This document shows positions 15,748 through 23,375 of a stretch of DNA of 46,982 nt, in pieces. This stretch comes from Bacteroidota bacterium (lineage in GTDB: Bacteria; Bacteroidota; Bacteroidia; Chitinophagales; Chitinophagaceae). The notes under the pieces were generated by a model that searched no databases, was not told the DNA's origin, and worked only from the letters and a program-made list of their open reading frames with translations. The stretch is from the NCBI GenBank assembly GCA_023429825.1, contig JAEZDC010000093.1, positions 1 through 46,982 of the forward strand, given 5' to 3'. The position numbers and the translations under genes are program-made. Position 1 is the first letter of the stretch, and each line of letters starts with the position of its first letter.

Positions 15748-17211
15748 ATGAAAATATCCACCTTTATACTCGTAAGTTTTCTATTCATAATTCTGCTATT
15801 TTCAATTACTACTTATATTAATTTCCAGCTTTCTCAACAAGTTAAAGAAAATGCAGACTTTTTGGCCCGCTCAACTGAAATTGTAAGAAATAGCAGCAGG
15901 TTTCAAAGAAATACCATTAATATGGTAAGTGGATTAAGAGGTTTTCTGCTTACTGGTGAAAAATCTTTTATTCAAACATATGATTCGGCAGTTGCGGAAA
16001 ACGACATTATTCTGAGTGAAATCACTATTCTAATAACCGACAGTTCTCAACGTCGCTTATTAAATGAAATAAAGCAACTAAATGACAAGTGGGTCGAGGA
16101 TTATACTGACCCGCTCCGCCAGGCTAAGCTTCTGGCAAATATTAACGATACGAATATTGTTACGTTCAACCGATTATACCGTGAGAAATCTTCTGGTGAG
16201 CAGCAGATACAAGCACGACTCCAGCACAAATTCAGAGAGTTCAGTAATTGGGAATATGCAAAAAGAGATGAAAGGAGAACCATGCTGGCAAGCTCGGCGC
16301 AAAACACTAATCAAATATCTTTTCTTCTTACTGTATTGTCCTTAATTACGGCTTTAATAATCGTTGCAATTCTGGTAAGACGTATCTCGAAAAGAATTGA
16401 CAAAATGGTAAACATGGCAAATGCCATTGCTTCCGGATATTACAATCTTAATATGAAAGATATTGGGCGCGATGAACTATCTCCCTTAATTCAATCCCTG
16501 AATCATATGTCAAAAGAGCTATCTACCAATATATCCTTATTAAAAACTAAGAACGAAGAGCTCGATCAATTTGCTCACATCGTTTCACATGATCTTAAAG
16601 GCCCGCTTAGAGGCATTGATAATGTTGTTTCCTGGATTGAAGAAGATCATAAAGAGGAGCTACCCCAAAAAGTTCATGATTACTTAAAGCTTATCAAAGG
16701 AAGAGTTATAAGAACAGAAAATCTTATCCAGGGTATTCTTTCGTATGCAAGAATTGGAAAGGAAATATTGCCCAAAGAAGATGTTGATATGAATGTTTTG
16801 ATGGAGGAAGTCAAAGAGTCTATTCCACTGAATTCACATATTAAAGTAACCTATGAAAAATTACCAACGATCAAGACAGAACGGATTCCGCTTTTTCAGG
16901 TACTTACTAACCTAGTGAGTAATGCTGTTAAATACAATGATAAAGAGCAAGGAGAGGTAAGGGTTTTTCATAGAGATTTAGGTGACCACTATGAGTTTTT
17001 TGTTCAGGATAATGGACCTGGAATTTCAGAACATTATCATAAAAAGATATTCGTAATATTTCAAACTTTGAAAGATCGTGATACTTTCGAAAGTACAGGA
17101 GTAGGATTGGCTATAGTAAAGAAAATTCTTGATGCCAGAAAAGAATCCATAAGAATCGATTCCGCCGAAGGCAAAGGCGCTACATTTTCATTTACCTGGA
17201 ATAAAAATTAG
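15748..17211 (+). CDS. Membrane sensor histidine kinase (CHASE3-HAMP-HisKA-HATPase)
   Basis: This 487-residue sensor kinase has a first membrane helix (about 3-23) and a helical extracytoplasmic region (about 25-185) with GLRGFLLTGEKSF, typical of CHASE3. A second membrane helix (about 190-210) precedes a HAMP linker (RISKRIDKMVNMANAIASG). The dimerisation/phosphoacceptor helix FAHIVSHDLKGPLRGI has the autophosphorylated histidine near 281. The ATPase domain shows an N box (NLVSNAVKYN, near 386), DNGPGIS (near 420) and STGVGLAIVKK (near 450). The histidine helix and the partner gene resemble phytochrome-type kinase/Rcp1 systems. The next gene, a receiver-only regulator, begins at its stop, so the two form a two-component pair. 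The stimulus is unknown. Confidence 0.93.
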   Translation: MKISTFILVSFLFIILLFSITTYINFQLSQQVKENADFLARSTEIVRNSSRFQRNTINMVSGLRGFLLTGEKSFIQTYDSAVAENDIILSEITILITDSSQRRLLNEIKQLNDKWVEDYTDPLRQAKLLANINDTNIVTFNRLYREKSSGEQQIQARLQHKFREFSNWEYAKRDERRTMLASSAQNTNQISFLLTVLSLITALIIVAILVRRISKRIDKMVNMANAIASGYYNLNMKDIGRDELSPLIQSLNHMSKELSTNISLLKTKNEELDQFAHIVSHDLKGPLRGIDNVVSWIEEDHKEELPQKVHDYLKLIKGRVIRTENLIQGILSYARIGKEILPKEDVDMNVLMEEVKESIPLNSHIKVTYEKLPTIKTERIPLFQVLTNLVSNAVKYNDKEQGEVRVFHRDLGDHYEFFVQDNGPGISEHYHKKIFVIFQTLKDRDTFESTGVGLAIVKKILDARKESIRIDSAEGKGATFSFTWNKN

Positions 17212-17213
17212 TG

Positions 17214-17624
17214 ATGGAAAAAGTTGTAAATATCTTACTGGTTGAGGACGATCAATTAGATGCAATTGATATCAGGCGAAGCCTTGATAAAATGAAAGTG
17301 CTGTATAATCTTCATATTGCTAAAAATGGAGAGGAGGCTTTAGAATTCTTAAACAGCGAACCGCCTCTCGTACCAGATTTTACTCTGATTGACATCAATA
17401 TGCCCAAAATGAATGGCCTTGAATTTTTGAACACCATTCGCACTAGTGAAAATTGGAAAAATTTAAAATGTTTTATCATTACCACATCAGATGAAAAGGT
17501 GGACAGGCAGGCTGCTGAAGCATTAGGCATTTCTGGCTATATCATTAAACCCTTAAAACTGAATAGCCCCTCTTCTATAGATGCATTTAATTTAATGATT
17601 GATCTGATGAACATGAAAAGCTGA
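17214..17624 (+). CDS. Receiver-only response regulator
   Basis: This 136-residue protein consists of one REC domain: the acidic pocket VEDDQLD near residue 10, the phosphoaccepting Asp in LIDINMPKMNG near 58, the conserved TT/S switch region (IITTSDEK) and the Lys of YIIKP near 110. No output domain follows. It is built like Rcp1-type regulators that accept phosphate from a linked kinase and act by protein contact or in a phosphorelay. ATG 17214 is used; a GTG at 17211 overlaps the kinase stop codon. Coupled translation with the kinase is likely. Confidence 0.9.
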   Translation: MEKVVNILLVEDDQLDAIDIRRSLDKMKVLYNLHIAKNGEEALEFLNSEPPLVPDFTLIDINMPKMNGLEFLNTIRTSENWKNLKCFIITTSDEKVDRQAAEALGISGYIIKPLKLNSPSSIDAFNLMIDLMNMKS

Positions 17625-17655
17625 TGTTGTTATTGATTAGATACCAACCTTAAGA

Positions 17656-17663
17656 TACATTTG
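17656..17663 (+). promoter_or_regulatory. -7 element TACATTTG before the YgjV-GNAT gene
   Basis: A perfect TAnnTTTG match lies 16 nt before ATG 17680. Initiation near 17669 would give a leader of about 11 nt. Confidence 0.5.
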
Positions 17664-17679
17664 CAGCCCAAATTTGATT

Positions 17680-18300
17680 ATGATCGCTGTATTTATAGGT
17701 TATCTCGCTTCTATACTGCTTGCTTTATCACTAATGGTAAATGGTGATCTTAAGTTCAGGTGGTTTAATTCCTTAGGCTGCATTTCTTTTATTGCATACG
17801 GGGTAATGATCAATGCTTTTCCCGTTATTCTTACAAATGCTTTATTGCTTCTTATAAATGCCATCTATTTGATTAAAGCCTACAAAAGAAAAGAAGATTT
17901 TGAACTGGTTGAATTCAACCCCGGAGAAAAGATCATCAGCAAATTTTTGCAATTCTACAAAAACGATATACAAGCTTTCTTTCCAGAATTTGCGCTTGCC
18001 GGAAATGATAATGACATTCGCTTCATTGTCTTAAGAGACATGGCTATTGCCAATATTTTTATTGCTGAAGTAACAGCTGATGGATGTGCTTTTGTTAAGA
18101 TCAATTATACAGTGCCGAAATACAGGGACTATAAAGTAGGGACATTCATATTTGAAAAAGAACGCAGCTACTTAATCTCTAAGGGAGTAAAAAAGATCGT
18201 TTATAAAACAATCTTCAATAAAAACCACGAATCATTCCTTAGAAGAATGCAATTCACAAAATCTTATAACACAAACGAAGTTTTGGTGAAGAATTTCTAG
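17680..18300 (+). CDS. YgjV-like membrane domain fused to a GNAT-like acyltransferase domain
   Basis: This 206-residue protein has two parts. Residues 1-75 carry two or three hydrophobic helices with WFNSLGCISFIAYGVMIN and FPVILTNALLLLINAIYLI, like the YgjV inner-membrane family. Residues about 115-206 look like a GNAT N-acetyltransferase core: DIRFIVLRDMAIANIFIAE, then VPKYRDYKVGTFIFEKE (where the acetyl-CoA loop sits) and a C-terminal HESFLRRMQFTKS, the usual GNAT ending. The canonical Q/R-x-x-G-x-G/A loop is not evident, so activity is uncertain. The start is ATG 17680; the TTG at 17674 is two codons earlier. The function is unknown. The -7 element at 17656 suggests its own promoter after the two-component pair. 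Confidence 0.75.
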   Translation: MIAVFIGYLASILLALSLMVNGDLKFRWFNSLGCISFIAYGVMINAFPVILTNALLLLINAIYLIKAYKRKEDFELVEFNPGEKIISKFLQFYKNDIQAFFPEFALAGNDNDIRFIVLRDMAIANIFIAEVTADGCAFVKINYTVPKYRDYKVGTFIFEKERSYLISKGVKKIVYKTIFNKNHESFLRRMQFTKSYNTNEVLVKNF

Positions 18301-18311
18301 CCAATAAAAAA

Positions 18312-18327
18312 GCCCTGCATACAGGGC
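18312..18327. terminator. Bidirectional terminator between converging genes
   Basis: A perfect 6-bp GC-rich stem (GCCCTG, 18312-18317, pairing with 18322-18327) has a CATA loop, flanked by A-run on the left and T-rich DNA on the right. It separates the plus gene ending at 18300 from the minus gene ending at 18350; the T-run is stronger on the minus strand. Confidence 0.75.
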
Positions 18328-18349
18328 CTTCTAATTTCTATTCAAAGAC

Positions 18350-18919
18350 TTAAGCTAGTCGCAATGTCAAAGCTTTTTTAATGATATAGTTGTAAGCTAT
18401 CAAAATACCTGGCAGAAAGATAAAAGTAGCAGCCAATGCGTTTCTGTAAAAAGGAAGTCCATTAACATAGCTGTTCAGTAAGCCATCAATCGTATTCGGA
18501 TACATATTATGTGTATCTATCTTCCATGCGACAAAGTTTGAAAGAAGGAAAAACAAAGTGGGTGCAGTAAAAGAACCAACAATCAATGAAGTATAATTTC
18601 TTCCTTTTAATGCCCATCCTACCAAAGTAGTAGCAAGTAATAAACTATAATTTACAAACTGGTAAGAATATAATCCTGAATAAGGGAAGGCTCCGGCTGC
18701 ATATAACAGCTCAATGATCATATCACTTGCAAACACTGCGATCAAAGGCAGGAAAAATGACTTGCTTTTATCATTGATCAACATACCAGAAAACAGGCCG
18801 ATAGCAATAACAGGCGAGAACCCGGACCATCCTAAACGTGGCCCAAAGAAAAACTTACATAAAGTAGTGACAGCAATAAGTATAAAAGTAAAAATTATCA
18901 ACCTGCTATTAAATTTCAT
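18350..18919 (-). CDS. DUF6580-like integral membrane protein (putative transport)
   Basis: This 189-residue protein has about five hydrophobic segments (5-22, 33-50, 55-75, 88-103, 112-130 and a last near 158-178). The segment FSPVIAIGLFSGMLINDK and the polar-in-membrane AVFASDMIIELLY fit the DUF6580 family, which resembles the substrate-binding subunits of ECF transporters. A substrate cannot be inferred. A perfect TAnnTTTG element is 20 nt upstream. It is convergent with the YgjV-GNAT gene and followed by the terminator at 18312-18327. Confidence 0.75.
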   Translation of the reverse strand: MKFNSRLIIFTFILIAVTTLCKFFFGPRLGWSGFSPVIAIGLFSGMLINDKSKSFFLPLIAVFASDMIIELLYAAGAFPYSGLYSYQFVNYSLLLATTLVGWALKGRNYTSLIVGSFTAPTLFFLLSNFVAWKIDTHNMYPNTIDGLLNSYVNGLPFYRNALAATFIFLPGILIAYNYIIKKALTLRLA

Positions 18920-18939
18920 ATAACCGTATTTATTGGTGA

Positions 18940-18947
18940 CAAATGTA
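18940..18947 (-). promoter_or_regulatory. -7 element TACATTTG before the DUF6580-like gene
   Basis: A perfect TAnnTTTG match on the minus strand, 20 nt before ATG 18919. It sits about 30 bases past the manA stop. Confidence 0.5.
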
Positions 18948-18976
18948 AAAGAAAAATGAATTACCCTGAATTCGAA

Positions 18977-20185
18977 TTATACAGGTACTCCAGCTTTATA
19001 GATAATCATATTATTATCTGCTTTGATACTGTAGTGGTTCGATGCGAAAATGATAAACGCTTCTCCTCTTTTGATATCAATATTATTCGAACATTTTATA
19101 CTACCAGAGCCTTCAAGACATATGAATATTTCTGCAGACTGGGTTTGTGAACTAAAACTTTCTTTTGATTTGAGTTGAAGATGAGTAATTATAAAATCAT
19201 CTACCGGGCAATAAAAATTAGTATACACGCCCTGCTGTTCACCATTCATAATTATTGGGTGAACAGGCTCAAACCGGGTATGTTTCATTAACTCATTTAC
19301 GTCAATATGTTTTGGAGTAAGCCCTGCCCTTAAAACGTTGTCGCTATTCGCCATTAATTCAACATTCTGTCCTTGCAAATAAGCATGTGGAATTCCCGCC
19401 GCCTGGAAAATGCCTTGTCCTTTCTCAAGGTAAACAATATTGAAAAAGTAAATTGAAAAGATGCCTCTGTCAATATCTTTCAGCTCTTTTTCTTTATAAT
19501 ACTCTGTTACCCACCACCCGGCATCATTTCTCTGCAGCTTACCATATTTGCGCTTTTCCAATTCCCGTTTTATTAATGGAATCAAAATGGCATCTACCTG
19601 CTCTTGCTGCATTTCCATCACATGGCTATAAAGCGACCTATAATTATTGCGATTGAATAAAGAGAGAAGTAATGCAAACTCTGGAATGTTCTCTAAGGTT
19701 TTATGCAATTCAGCTTCGGGCTTGAAACCATGCAGCAACCAAAAGTCACTCAAAGCGATCATTACCTCAGGCTTATGATTCTTGTCTTTATAATTCCTGG
19801 TTGATGCATTAATTGCGATCCCTCTCGCCTCTTCTTCCTCGTACCCTTTTTCAGCTTCAGCTTTAGTAGGATGCACCTGAATTGAGAGCATGTCATTTAC
19901 ATCCAGAATTTTTAACAGATATGGTAAGTCGTTGAACCGATCAATTACTTTTTTTCCTAAGAGATCTTTTTGCTCGATAAGAACTTGCTTAAGATCTGCA
20001 ATTGTATTTCCATTTTCAATTAATTCAGAAGGCGCCGAGGAATGAGTGCCCATCCAGTATTCGGCGACAGGTTTATGCTCTTCGTTCGATAGGCCAAGTA
20101 ATTGTGGTATAAATTCAGCTCCACCCCATGCATAATTCTGTATCACACCTTTTAACTTGTAAACCTTGTCAGCATCGATTTTCAT
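18977..20185 (-). CDS. manA: Mannose-6-phosphate isomerase, class I
   Basis: This 402-residue zinc enzyme interconverts mannose 6-phosphate and fructose 6-phosphate, feeding GDP-mannose synthesis or mannose use. Marks are NYAWGGAEFIPQLLG near the N-terminus, EYWMGTHSSAPS, LPYLLKILDVNDMLSIQVHP with the zinc-binding Gln and His near 97-99, NHKPEVMIAL with the zinc-binding Glu, and IPHAYLQGQNVELMANSDNV with the fourth ligand and the active-site region. A C-terminal cupin-like domain follows. A -7 element (20214-20221) lies 28 nt upstream and overlaps the leader of the divergent yraN. Confidence 0.95.
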   Translation of the reverse strand: MKIDADKVYKLKGVIQNYAWGGAEFIPQLLGLSNEEHKPVAEYWMGTHSSAPSELIENGNTIADLKQVLIEQKDLLGKKVIDRFNDLPYLLKILDVNDMLSIQVHPTKAEAEKGYEEEEARGIAINASTRNYKDKNHKPEVMIALSDFWLLHGFKPEAELHKTLENIPEFALLLSLFNRNNYRSLYSHVMEMQQEQVDAILIPLIKRELEKRKYGKLQRNDAGWWVTEYYKEKELKDIDRGIFSIYFFNIVYLEKGQGIFQAAGIPHAYLQGQNVELMANSDNVLRAGLTPKHIDVNELMKHTRFEPVHPIIMNGEQQGVYTNFYCPVDDFIITHLQLKSKESFSSQTQSAEIFICLEGSGSIKCSNNIDIKRGEAFIIFASNHYSIKADNNMIIYKAGVPV

Positions 20186-20213
20186 GTGTATCTTGTTTTG
20201 ACCCTAAACTCAC

Positions 20214-20221
20214 CAAAAATA
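20214..20221 (-). promoter_or_regulatory. -7 element TATTTTTG of manA, overlapping the yraN upstream region
   Basis: On the minus strand TATTTTTG is 28 nt before the manA ATG (20185). On the other side only 5 bases separate it from the yraN ATG at 20227, so the two divergent genes share a 41-bp control region. Confidence 0.45.
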
Positions 20222-20226
20222 CAATT

Positions 20227-20580
20227 ATGTATAACAAAGAAACCGGTAATAAAGGAGAAGAAATGGCTGCCGGGTACTTACAGCAGCGTGGATTTACTAT
20301 TGTTGAACGCAACTGGAGATTCCGTCACTGCGAAGTAGATATTATCGCATCAAAGAATAACAGGCTCCATTTTTTTGAGATAAAGACTCGCACGTCTGAT
20401 AAATATGGTAAACCGGAGGAAAGTATGACGTATGCAAAAATGAACTGTTTGAAGAATGCTGCAGAAGAATATCAATACCAAAATCCGCAATGGAAATATA
20501 TACAATTTGATGTGTTAGCGATATCGATATACAACAATCTTCCTGTTGAATATTTTTATATCGAAGATGTATATTTTTAA
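20227..20580 (+). CDS. YraN/UPF0102 family nuclease-like protein
   Basis: This 117-residue protein has the restriction-endonuclease-like fold of the UPF0102 (YraN) family. Marks are NKGEEMAAGYLQQRGF at residues 6-21, RNWRFRHCEVDIIA (the Glu-x-Asp of the putative active site) and FFEIKTRTSDKYG (the E-x-K half), followed by a helix with KMNCLKNAAEEY. The family's biological role is unproven, but conservation of the PD-(D/E)XK-like residues suggests nucleic-acid cleavage or repair. I place the start at ATG 20227, because an extension to 20128 would run through the manA 5' end and has no family homology. Confidence 0.9.
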   Translation: MYNKETGNKGEEMAAGYLQQRGFTIVERNWRFRHCEVDIIASKNNRLHFFEIKTRTSDKYGKPEESMTYAKMNCLKNAAEEYQYQNPQWKYIQFDVLAISIYNNLPVEYFYIEDVYF

Positions 20581-20600
20581 TTACAGATCCCGTTTCAAAA

Positions 20601-21134
20601 CTAATTTCCTGGTTTTATTTCAGGTATCTTGATCGCTGGCGGAATTTTCTCCATCATCTGCTCCACCATCATGTATGTTGCAGGGCAATATTCGACGTTC
20701 TGTTGGTGTACATGAATATATTCTTTCATTTTCCTTTTGGTAAGGTGAGGAAAGCCGGCACAATCTGCAGGACGAACCTCATAGATAGAGCACATGTTCG
20801 TCTTCATATCAAGAAACTGGCATGGCTGCGATTTGTTCATCCAATCCCCGTCTTTCTTATCGTAATACAGCCATTTATCAACGAACTCCTTACTCTTCAT
20901 TCCAAGATGTTTTGCAATCCGCACAATATCTTTTCTTGTGTAAGTAGGGCTCATCTTTTTGCAACAGTTTGCACAGCTCAGGCAATCCACATTTTTCCAC
21001 ACATGATCATTCAACTCAATTGCAACAACATCCAGGTTCTTAGGTGGATTCTTTTCGATTTTAGAGAGATACTTCTTGAAATTTTTTTGGTTACGACTCA
21101 CCTTTTGTTTGAACGAACGGAAATTTACCTGCAA
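20601..21134 (-). CDS. YkgJ-type cysteine-cluster (Fe-S or zinc binding) protein
   Basis: This 177-residue protein begins with a basic helix (FRSFKQKVSRNQKNFKKYL). It has a cysteine cluster typical of the YkgJ/UPF0153 family: VDCLSCANCCKKMSP near residues 50-65, then QPCQFLDMKTNMCSIYEVRPADCAGFPH in the centre (eight or more cysteines in all). The cysteines probably bind an iron-sulfur cluster or zinc. The physiological role is unknown. I prefer ATG 21134 (MLQVNFRS); the longer frame to 21305 adds 57 residues rich in unrelated hydrophobic sequence and overlaps the xerD 5' end. It converges with yraN, with only 20 bases between the stops. Confidence 0.85.
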   Translation of the reverse strand: MQVNFRSFKQKVSRNQKNFKKYLSKIEKNPPKNLDVVAIELNDHVWKNVDCLSCANCCKKMSPTYTRKDIVRIAKHLGMKSKEFVDKWLYYDKKDGDWMNKSQPCQFLDMKTNMCSIYEVRPADCAGFPHLTKRKMKEYIHVHQQNVEYCPATYMMVEQMMEKIPPAIKIPEIKPGN

Positions 21135-21263
21135 CATTTTTTTAATAATTAATGCAGAGGTGACAATGTTATATACATTAATCAAATTCTGCCTGCTGTT
21201 TCTTAATCTTGTGAACGAAATAATGTTATTCTGCCAACACAGGCAAATTTTAACTTTCAACAC

Positions 21264-22166
21264 ATGTGGGAAGCTTATAAGAAAGGATTCAAAGGCTGGC
21301 TTCAACTTGAAAGATCTTTAAGTGACAATTCTGTTGAGGCCTATTTAAGAGATATTGATAAACTCACTGAATTTCTTTTAGCTACCAATAATACGAAAGC
21401 TCCGGCTGAGGTCACACTTAAGGATCTACAGTTTTTCATTAAATGGGTCAATGAATTGGGAATGACCGCTAGTTCACAGGCAAGAGTAATCTCAGGAATC
21501 AAAAGTTTTTATAAGTATTGCCTAATTGAGAATATATCTCCTGTTGATCCATCTACATTACTTGATGCTCCGAAGATCAAACGCAAGTTGCCGGACTTTT
21601 TAAGTTTGTCAGAGATTGAAGACATGCTTTCTAAGATAGATCAAAGTACTAATGAAGGAGTAAGAAATAGAGCAATCCTGGAAACGATGTACAGTTGCGG
21701 GCTTAGGGTAAGTGAAGTTGTTAATTTAAAGATCAGTTGTCTTTATCTTGATATTGGTTTCATCAGGGTGATTGGTAAAGGAAATAAAGAAAGACTAGTT
21801 CCCATTGGAAGCGATGCGATCAAATACATCAAAATCTATAAAGACAATGTAAGAGTTCATTTCTCTATACAAAAAGGAAATGACGATATATTATTTCTTA
21901 ACCGTCGTGGGAGTAAACTTAGCCGTGTAATGATTTTTTATATTATCAAAGATCTGGCTGGCAAAGCAGGTATTACCAAGATCATTTCACCGCACACATT
22001 CCGGCATTCATTTGCCACACACCTTGTGGAAGGCGGTGCTGATCTCAGGGCTGTCCAGGAAATGCTGGGCCATGAAAGCATCACTACTACTGAAATCTAC
22101 ACGCACCTAGACAGAGATTATCTCAGGAGTACCTTACAACAATTTCATCCTGCATTTAAGAAATAA
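21264..22166 (+). CDS. xerD: Site-specific tyrosine recombinase XerD type
   Basis: This 300-residue recombinase has an N-terminal SAM-like core-binding domain (about 5-90, with LERSLSDNSVEAYLRDIDKL). The C-terminal catalytic domain shows CGLRVSEVVNLK (catalytic Arg), GKGNKERLVPI (the beta-hairpin Lys), HTFRHSFATHLVEGGADLR (His and Arg), MLGHESITTTEIYTHL (His and the nucleophile Tyr). With a partner Xer protein it resolves chromosome dimers at dif. Length and neighbouring housekeeping genes argue against a phage or integron integrase. XerC versus XerD is not certain from one copy. Confidence 0.92.
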   Translation: MWEAYKKGFKGWLQLERSLSDNSVEAYLRDIDKLTEFLLATNNTKAPAEVTLKDLQFFIKWVNELGMTASSQARVISGIKSFYKYCLIENISPVDPSTLLDAPKIKRKLPDFLSLSEIEDMLSKIDQSTNEGVRNRAILETMYSCGLRVSEVVNLKISCLYLDIGFIRVIGKGNKERLVPIGSDAIKYIKIYKDNVRVHFSIQKGNDDILFLNRRGSKLSRVMIFYIIKDLAGKAGITKIISPHTFRHSFATHLVEGGADLRAVQEMLGHESITTTEIYTHLDRDYLRSTLQQFHPAFKK

Positions 22167-22178
22167 GTAGGTTCTTGC

Positions 22179-22186
22179 TACATTAG
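22179..22186 (+). promoter_or_regulatory. -7-like TACATTAG directly before aroQ
   Basis: TACATTAG differs at one base from TAnnTTTG and is followed by CAAC and ATG 22191, the 4-nt spacing seen at 3239, 4467 and 14695. It lies in the 24-bp gap after xerD, so aroQ may have its own leaderless start besides read-through. Confidence 0.4.
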
Positions 22187-22190
22187 CAAC

Positions 22191-22616
22191 ATGAAGATCT
22201 CTATCGTTAATGGACCTAATTTAAATCTGCTGGGCAAAAGAGAACCTGGTATTTATGGTAGCCAGAATTTTGAAGATTTTTTTAAAGGTTTAAATCAAAA
22301 ATACCCATCTGTCGACCTTTTTTATTATCAAAGTAATATTGAAGGTGAGTTAATAAATGAATTACAGCGGGTAGGATTCGAACATGACGGCATCATCATT
22401 AATCCGGGTGCATACACACATACCTCGATTGCCATTGGTGATGCTATAGCTGCTATTACAACACCGGCAATTGAAGTACATATTACCAACATTTATGCAA
22501 GAGAAGAATTCAGAATGCTTTCACACATATCATCAAAATGCAAAGGGAAAATATGCGGCCTTGGATTACAAGGGTATGAACTTGCATTACAGTATTTTTT
22601 AATGAATAGTCTCTAA
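22191..22616 (+). CDS. aroQ: Type II 3-dehydroquinate dehydratase
   Basis: This 141-residue enzyme converts 3-dehydroquinate to 3-dehydroshikimate in the shikimate pathway; the type II form is a dodecamer without a Schiff base. Marks are the N-terminal NGPNLNLLGKREPGIYG with catalytic Tyr and Arg, QSNIEGELINELQ, INPGAYTHTSIAI with the active-site Asn and His, and VHITNIYAREEFR with the catalytic His. Length is typical. It follows xerD by 24 bases. Confidence 0.97.
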   Translation: MKISIVNGPNLNLLGKREPGIYGSQNFEDFFKGLNQKYPSVDLFYYQSNIEGELINELQRVGFEHDGIIINPGAYTHTSIAIGDAIAAITTPAIEVHITNIYAREEFRMLSHISSKCKGKICGLGLQGYELALQYFLMNSL

Positions 22617-22698
22617 AGACAGCAAACCAGGAAAAAGGAGGGATTACTAACATGTTCATAATAACGGGCATTTAACACCTAACAGTTCATATTGGATT

Positions 22699-22706
22699 TA
22701 TTTTCG
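22699..22706 (+). promoter_or_regulatory. -7-like TATTTTCG before the OmpH-like gene
   Basis: TATTTTCG lies 15 nt before ATG 22722. It is part of a 12-base word (TTTATTTTCGCC) that also precedes rfaE1 at 23355-23366. Confidence 0.4.
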
Positions 22707-22721
22707 CCTAAATCGTAGTTC

Positions 22722-23306
22722 ATGAAAAATGGTTTACTCGCTTTAAATGGTGTTTTGGTTATTGCAGTAGTGGTATTATTCGTTCTTCATTTTAATTCAG
22801 GGAAAAAACTACAAGCTACTGCAGCTATTACATCTCCTGCTACAAATAATGAGTTTAAAATCGCCTATTTTGAAATGGATTCTATCGAAAACAACTATGA
22901 ATATTTTAAAGAGATAAGAAGCCAGCTTCGTGTAAAAGAACAAAGGGAAAATGCCAATCTGGAAGAGATAAAAAATGCCTATGCAAAAAAATTCCAGGAT
23001 TATAATCAAAGAGCTGCGGGTATGCAGCCCCAGGAACGACAGGCTGCAGAGCAAGAGTTGATGAAGTTAGAAGAAATGTATAAGAACAAACAACAAATGG
23101 CGGGAGATGAGATACAAAGTGAAAGTTTTAGAAAGCTGCAAGAAATAAAAAAGAGGATCGAAGATTTTTTAAAGGTGTATAACAAAGACAAGGGCTTTGC
23201 TTACATTTTTGCAAGCAGTCCCGACATGATGTACTTCCGTGATTCAGTTTATAATATCACGGGAGATGTTTTAAAAGGCTTAAATGCTCAATACAAAAAG
23301 AAATAA
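22722..23306 (+). CDS. OmpH/Skp-family periplasmic chaperone-like protein
   Basis: This 194-residue protein has an N-terminal hydrophobic anchor (GLLALNGVLVIAVVVLFVLHF, residues 4-24) with no clear cleavage site, so it is probably tethered to the inner membrane. It then has KIAYFEMDSIENNYEYFKE at about 46-64, the Skp/OmpH opening beta strand. A long charged helical coiled coil runs to about 145 and the closing strand is KGFAYIFASSPDMMYF. Skp-like proteins hold unfolded outer-membrane proteins in the periplasm. Membrane tethering is a variation from the E. coli form. A hairpin terminator follows at 23331. Confidence 0.9.
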   Translation: MKNGLLALNGVLVIAVVVLFVLHFNSGKKLQATAAITSPATNNEFKIAYFEMDSIENNYEYFKEIRSQLRVKEQRENANLEEIKNAYAKKFQDYNQRAAGMQPQERQAAEQELMKLEEMYKNKQQMAGDEIQSESFRKLQEIKKRIEDFLKVYNKDKGFAYIFASSPDMMYFRDSVYNITGDVLKGLNAQYKKK

Positions 23307-23330
23307 ACAATCACAAAAGAGTTTCCTGAT

Positions 23331-23357
23331 ATTCCCGCTTCTATTGCGGGAATTTTT
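23331..23357 (+). terminator. Terminator after the OmpH-like gene
   Basis: A perfect 8-bp stem ATTCCCGC (23331-23338) pairing with 23346-23353 has a 7-nt loop and is followed by a T-run. The T-run leads straight into the next gene's -7 element. Confidence 0.8.
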
Positions 23358-23364
23358 ATTTTCG
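23357..23364 (+). promoter_or_regulatory. -7-like TATTTTCG before rfaE1, fused to the terminator tail
   Basis: TATTTTCG lies 11 nt before ATG 23376 and begins where the T-run of the upstream terminator ends. The same TTTATTTTCGCC word is seen before the 22722 gene. Confidence 0.4.
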
Positions 23365-23375
23365 CCATATAATAT

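Noticed and set aside
20703..21152. 149-codon plus-strand frame
   Set aside because: It is antisense to the YkgJ-type gene, whose cysteine cluster is clearly real.
21264..22166. Tyrosine recombinase as a phage or integron integrase
   Set aside because: Size, motifs and housekeeping neighbours fit a chromosomal Xer protein; no attachment-site duplication, cassette or mobile gene is nearby.
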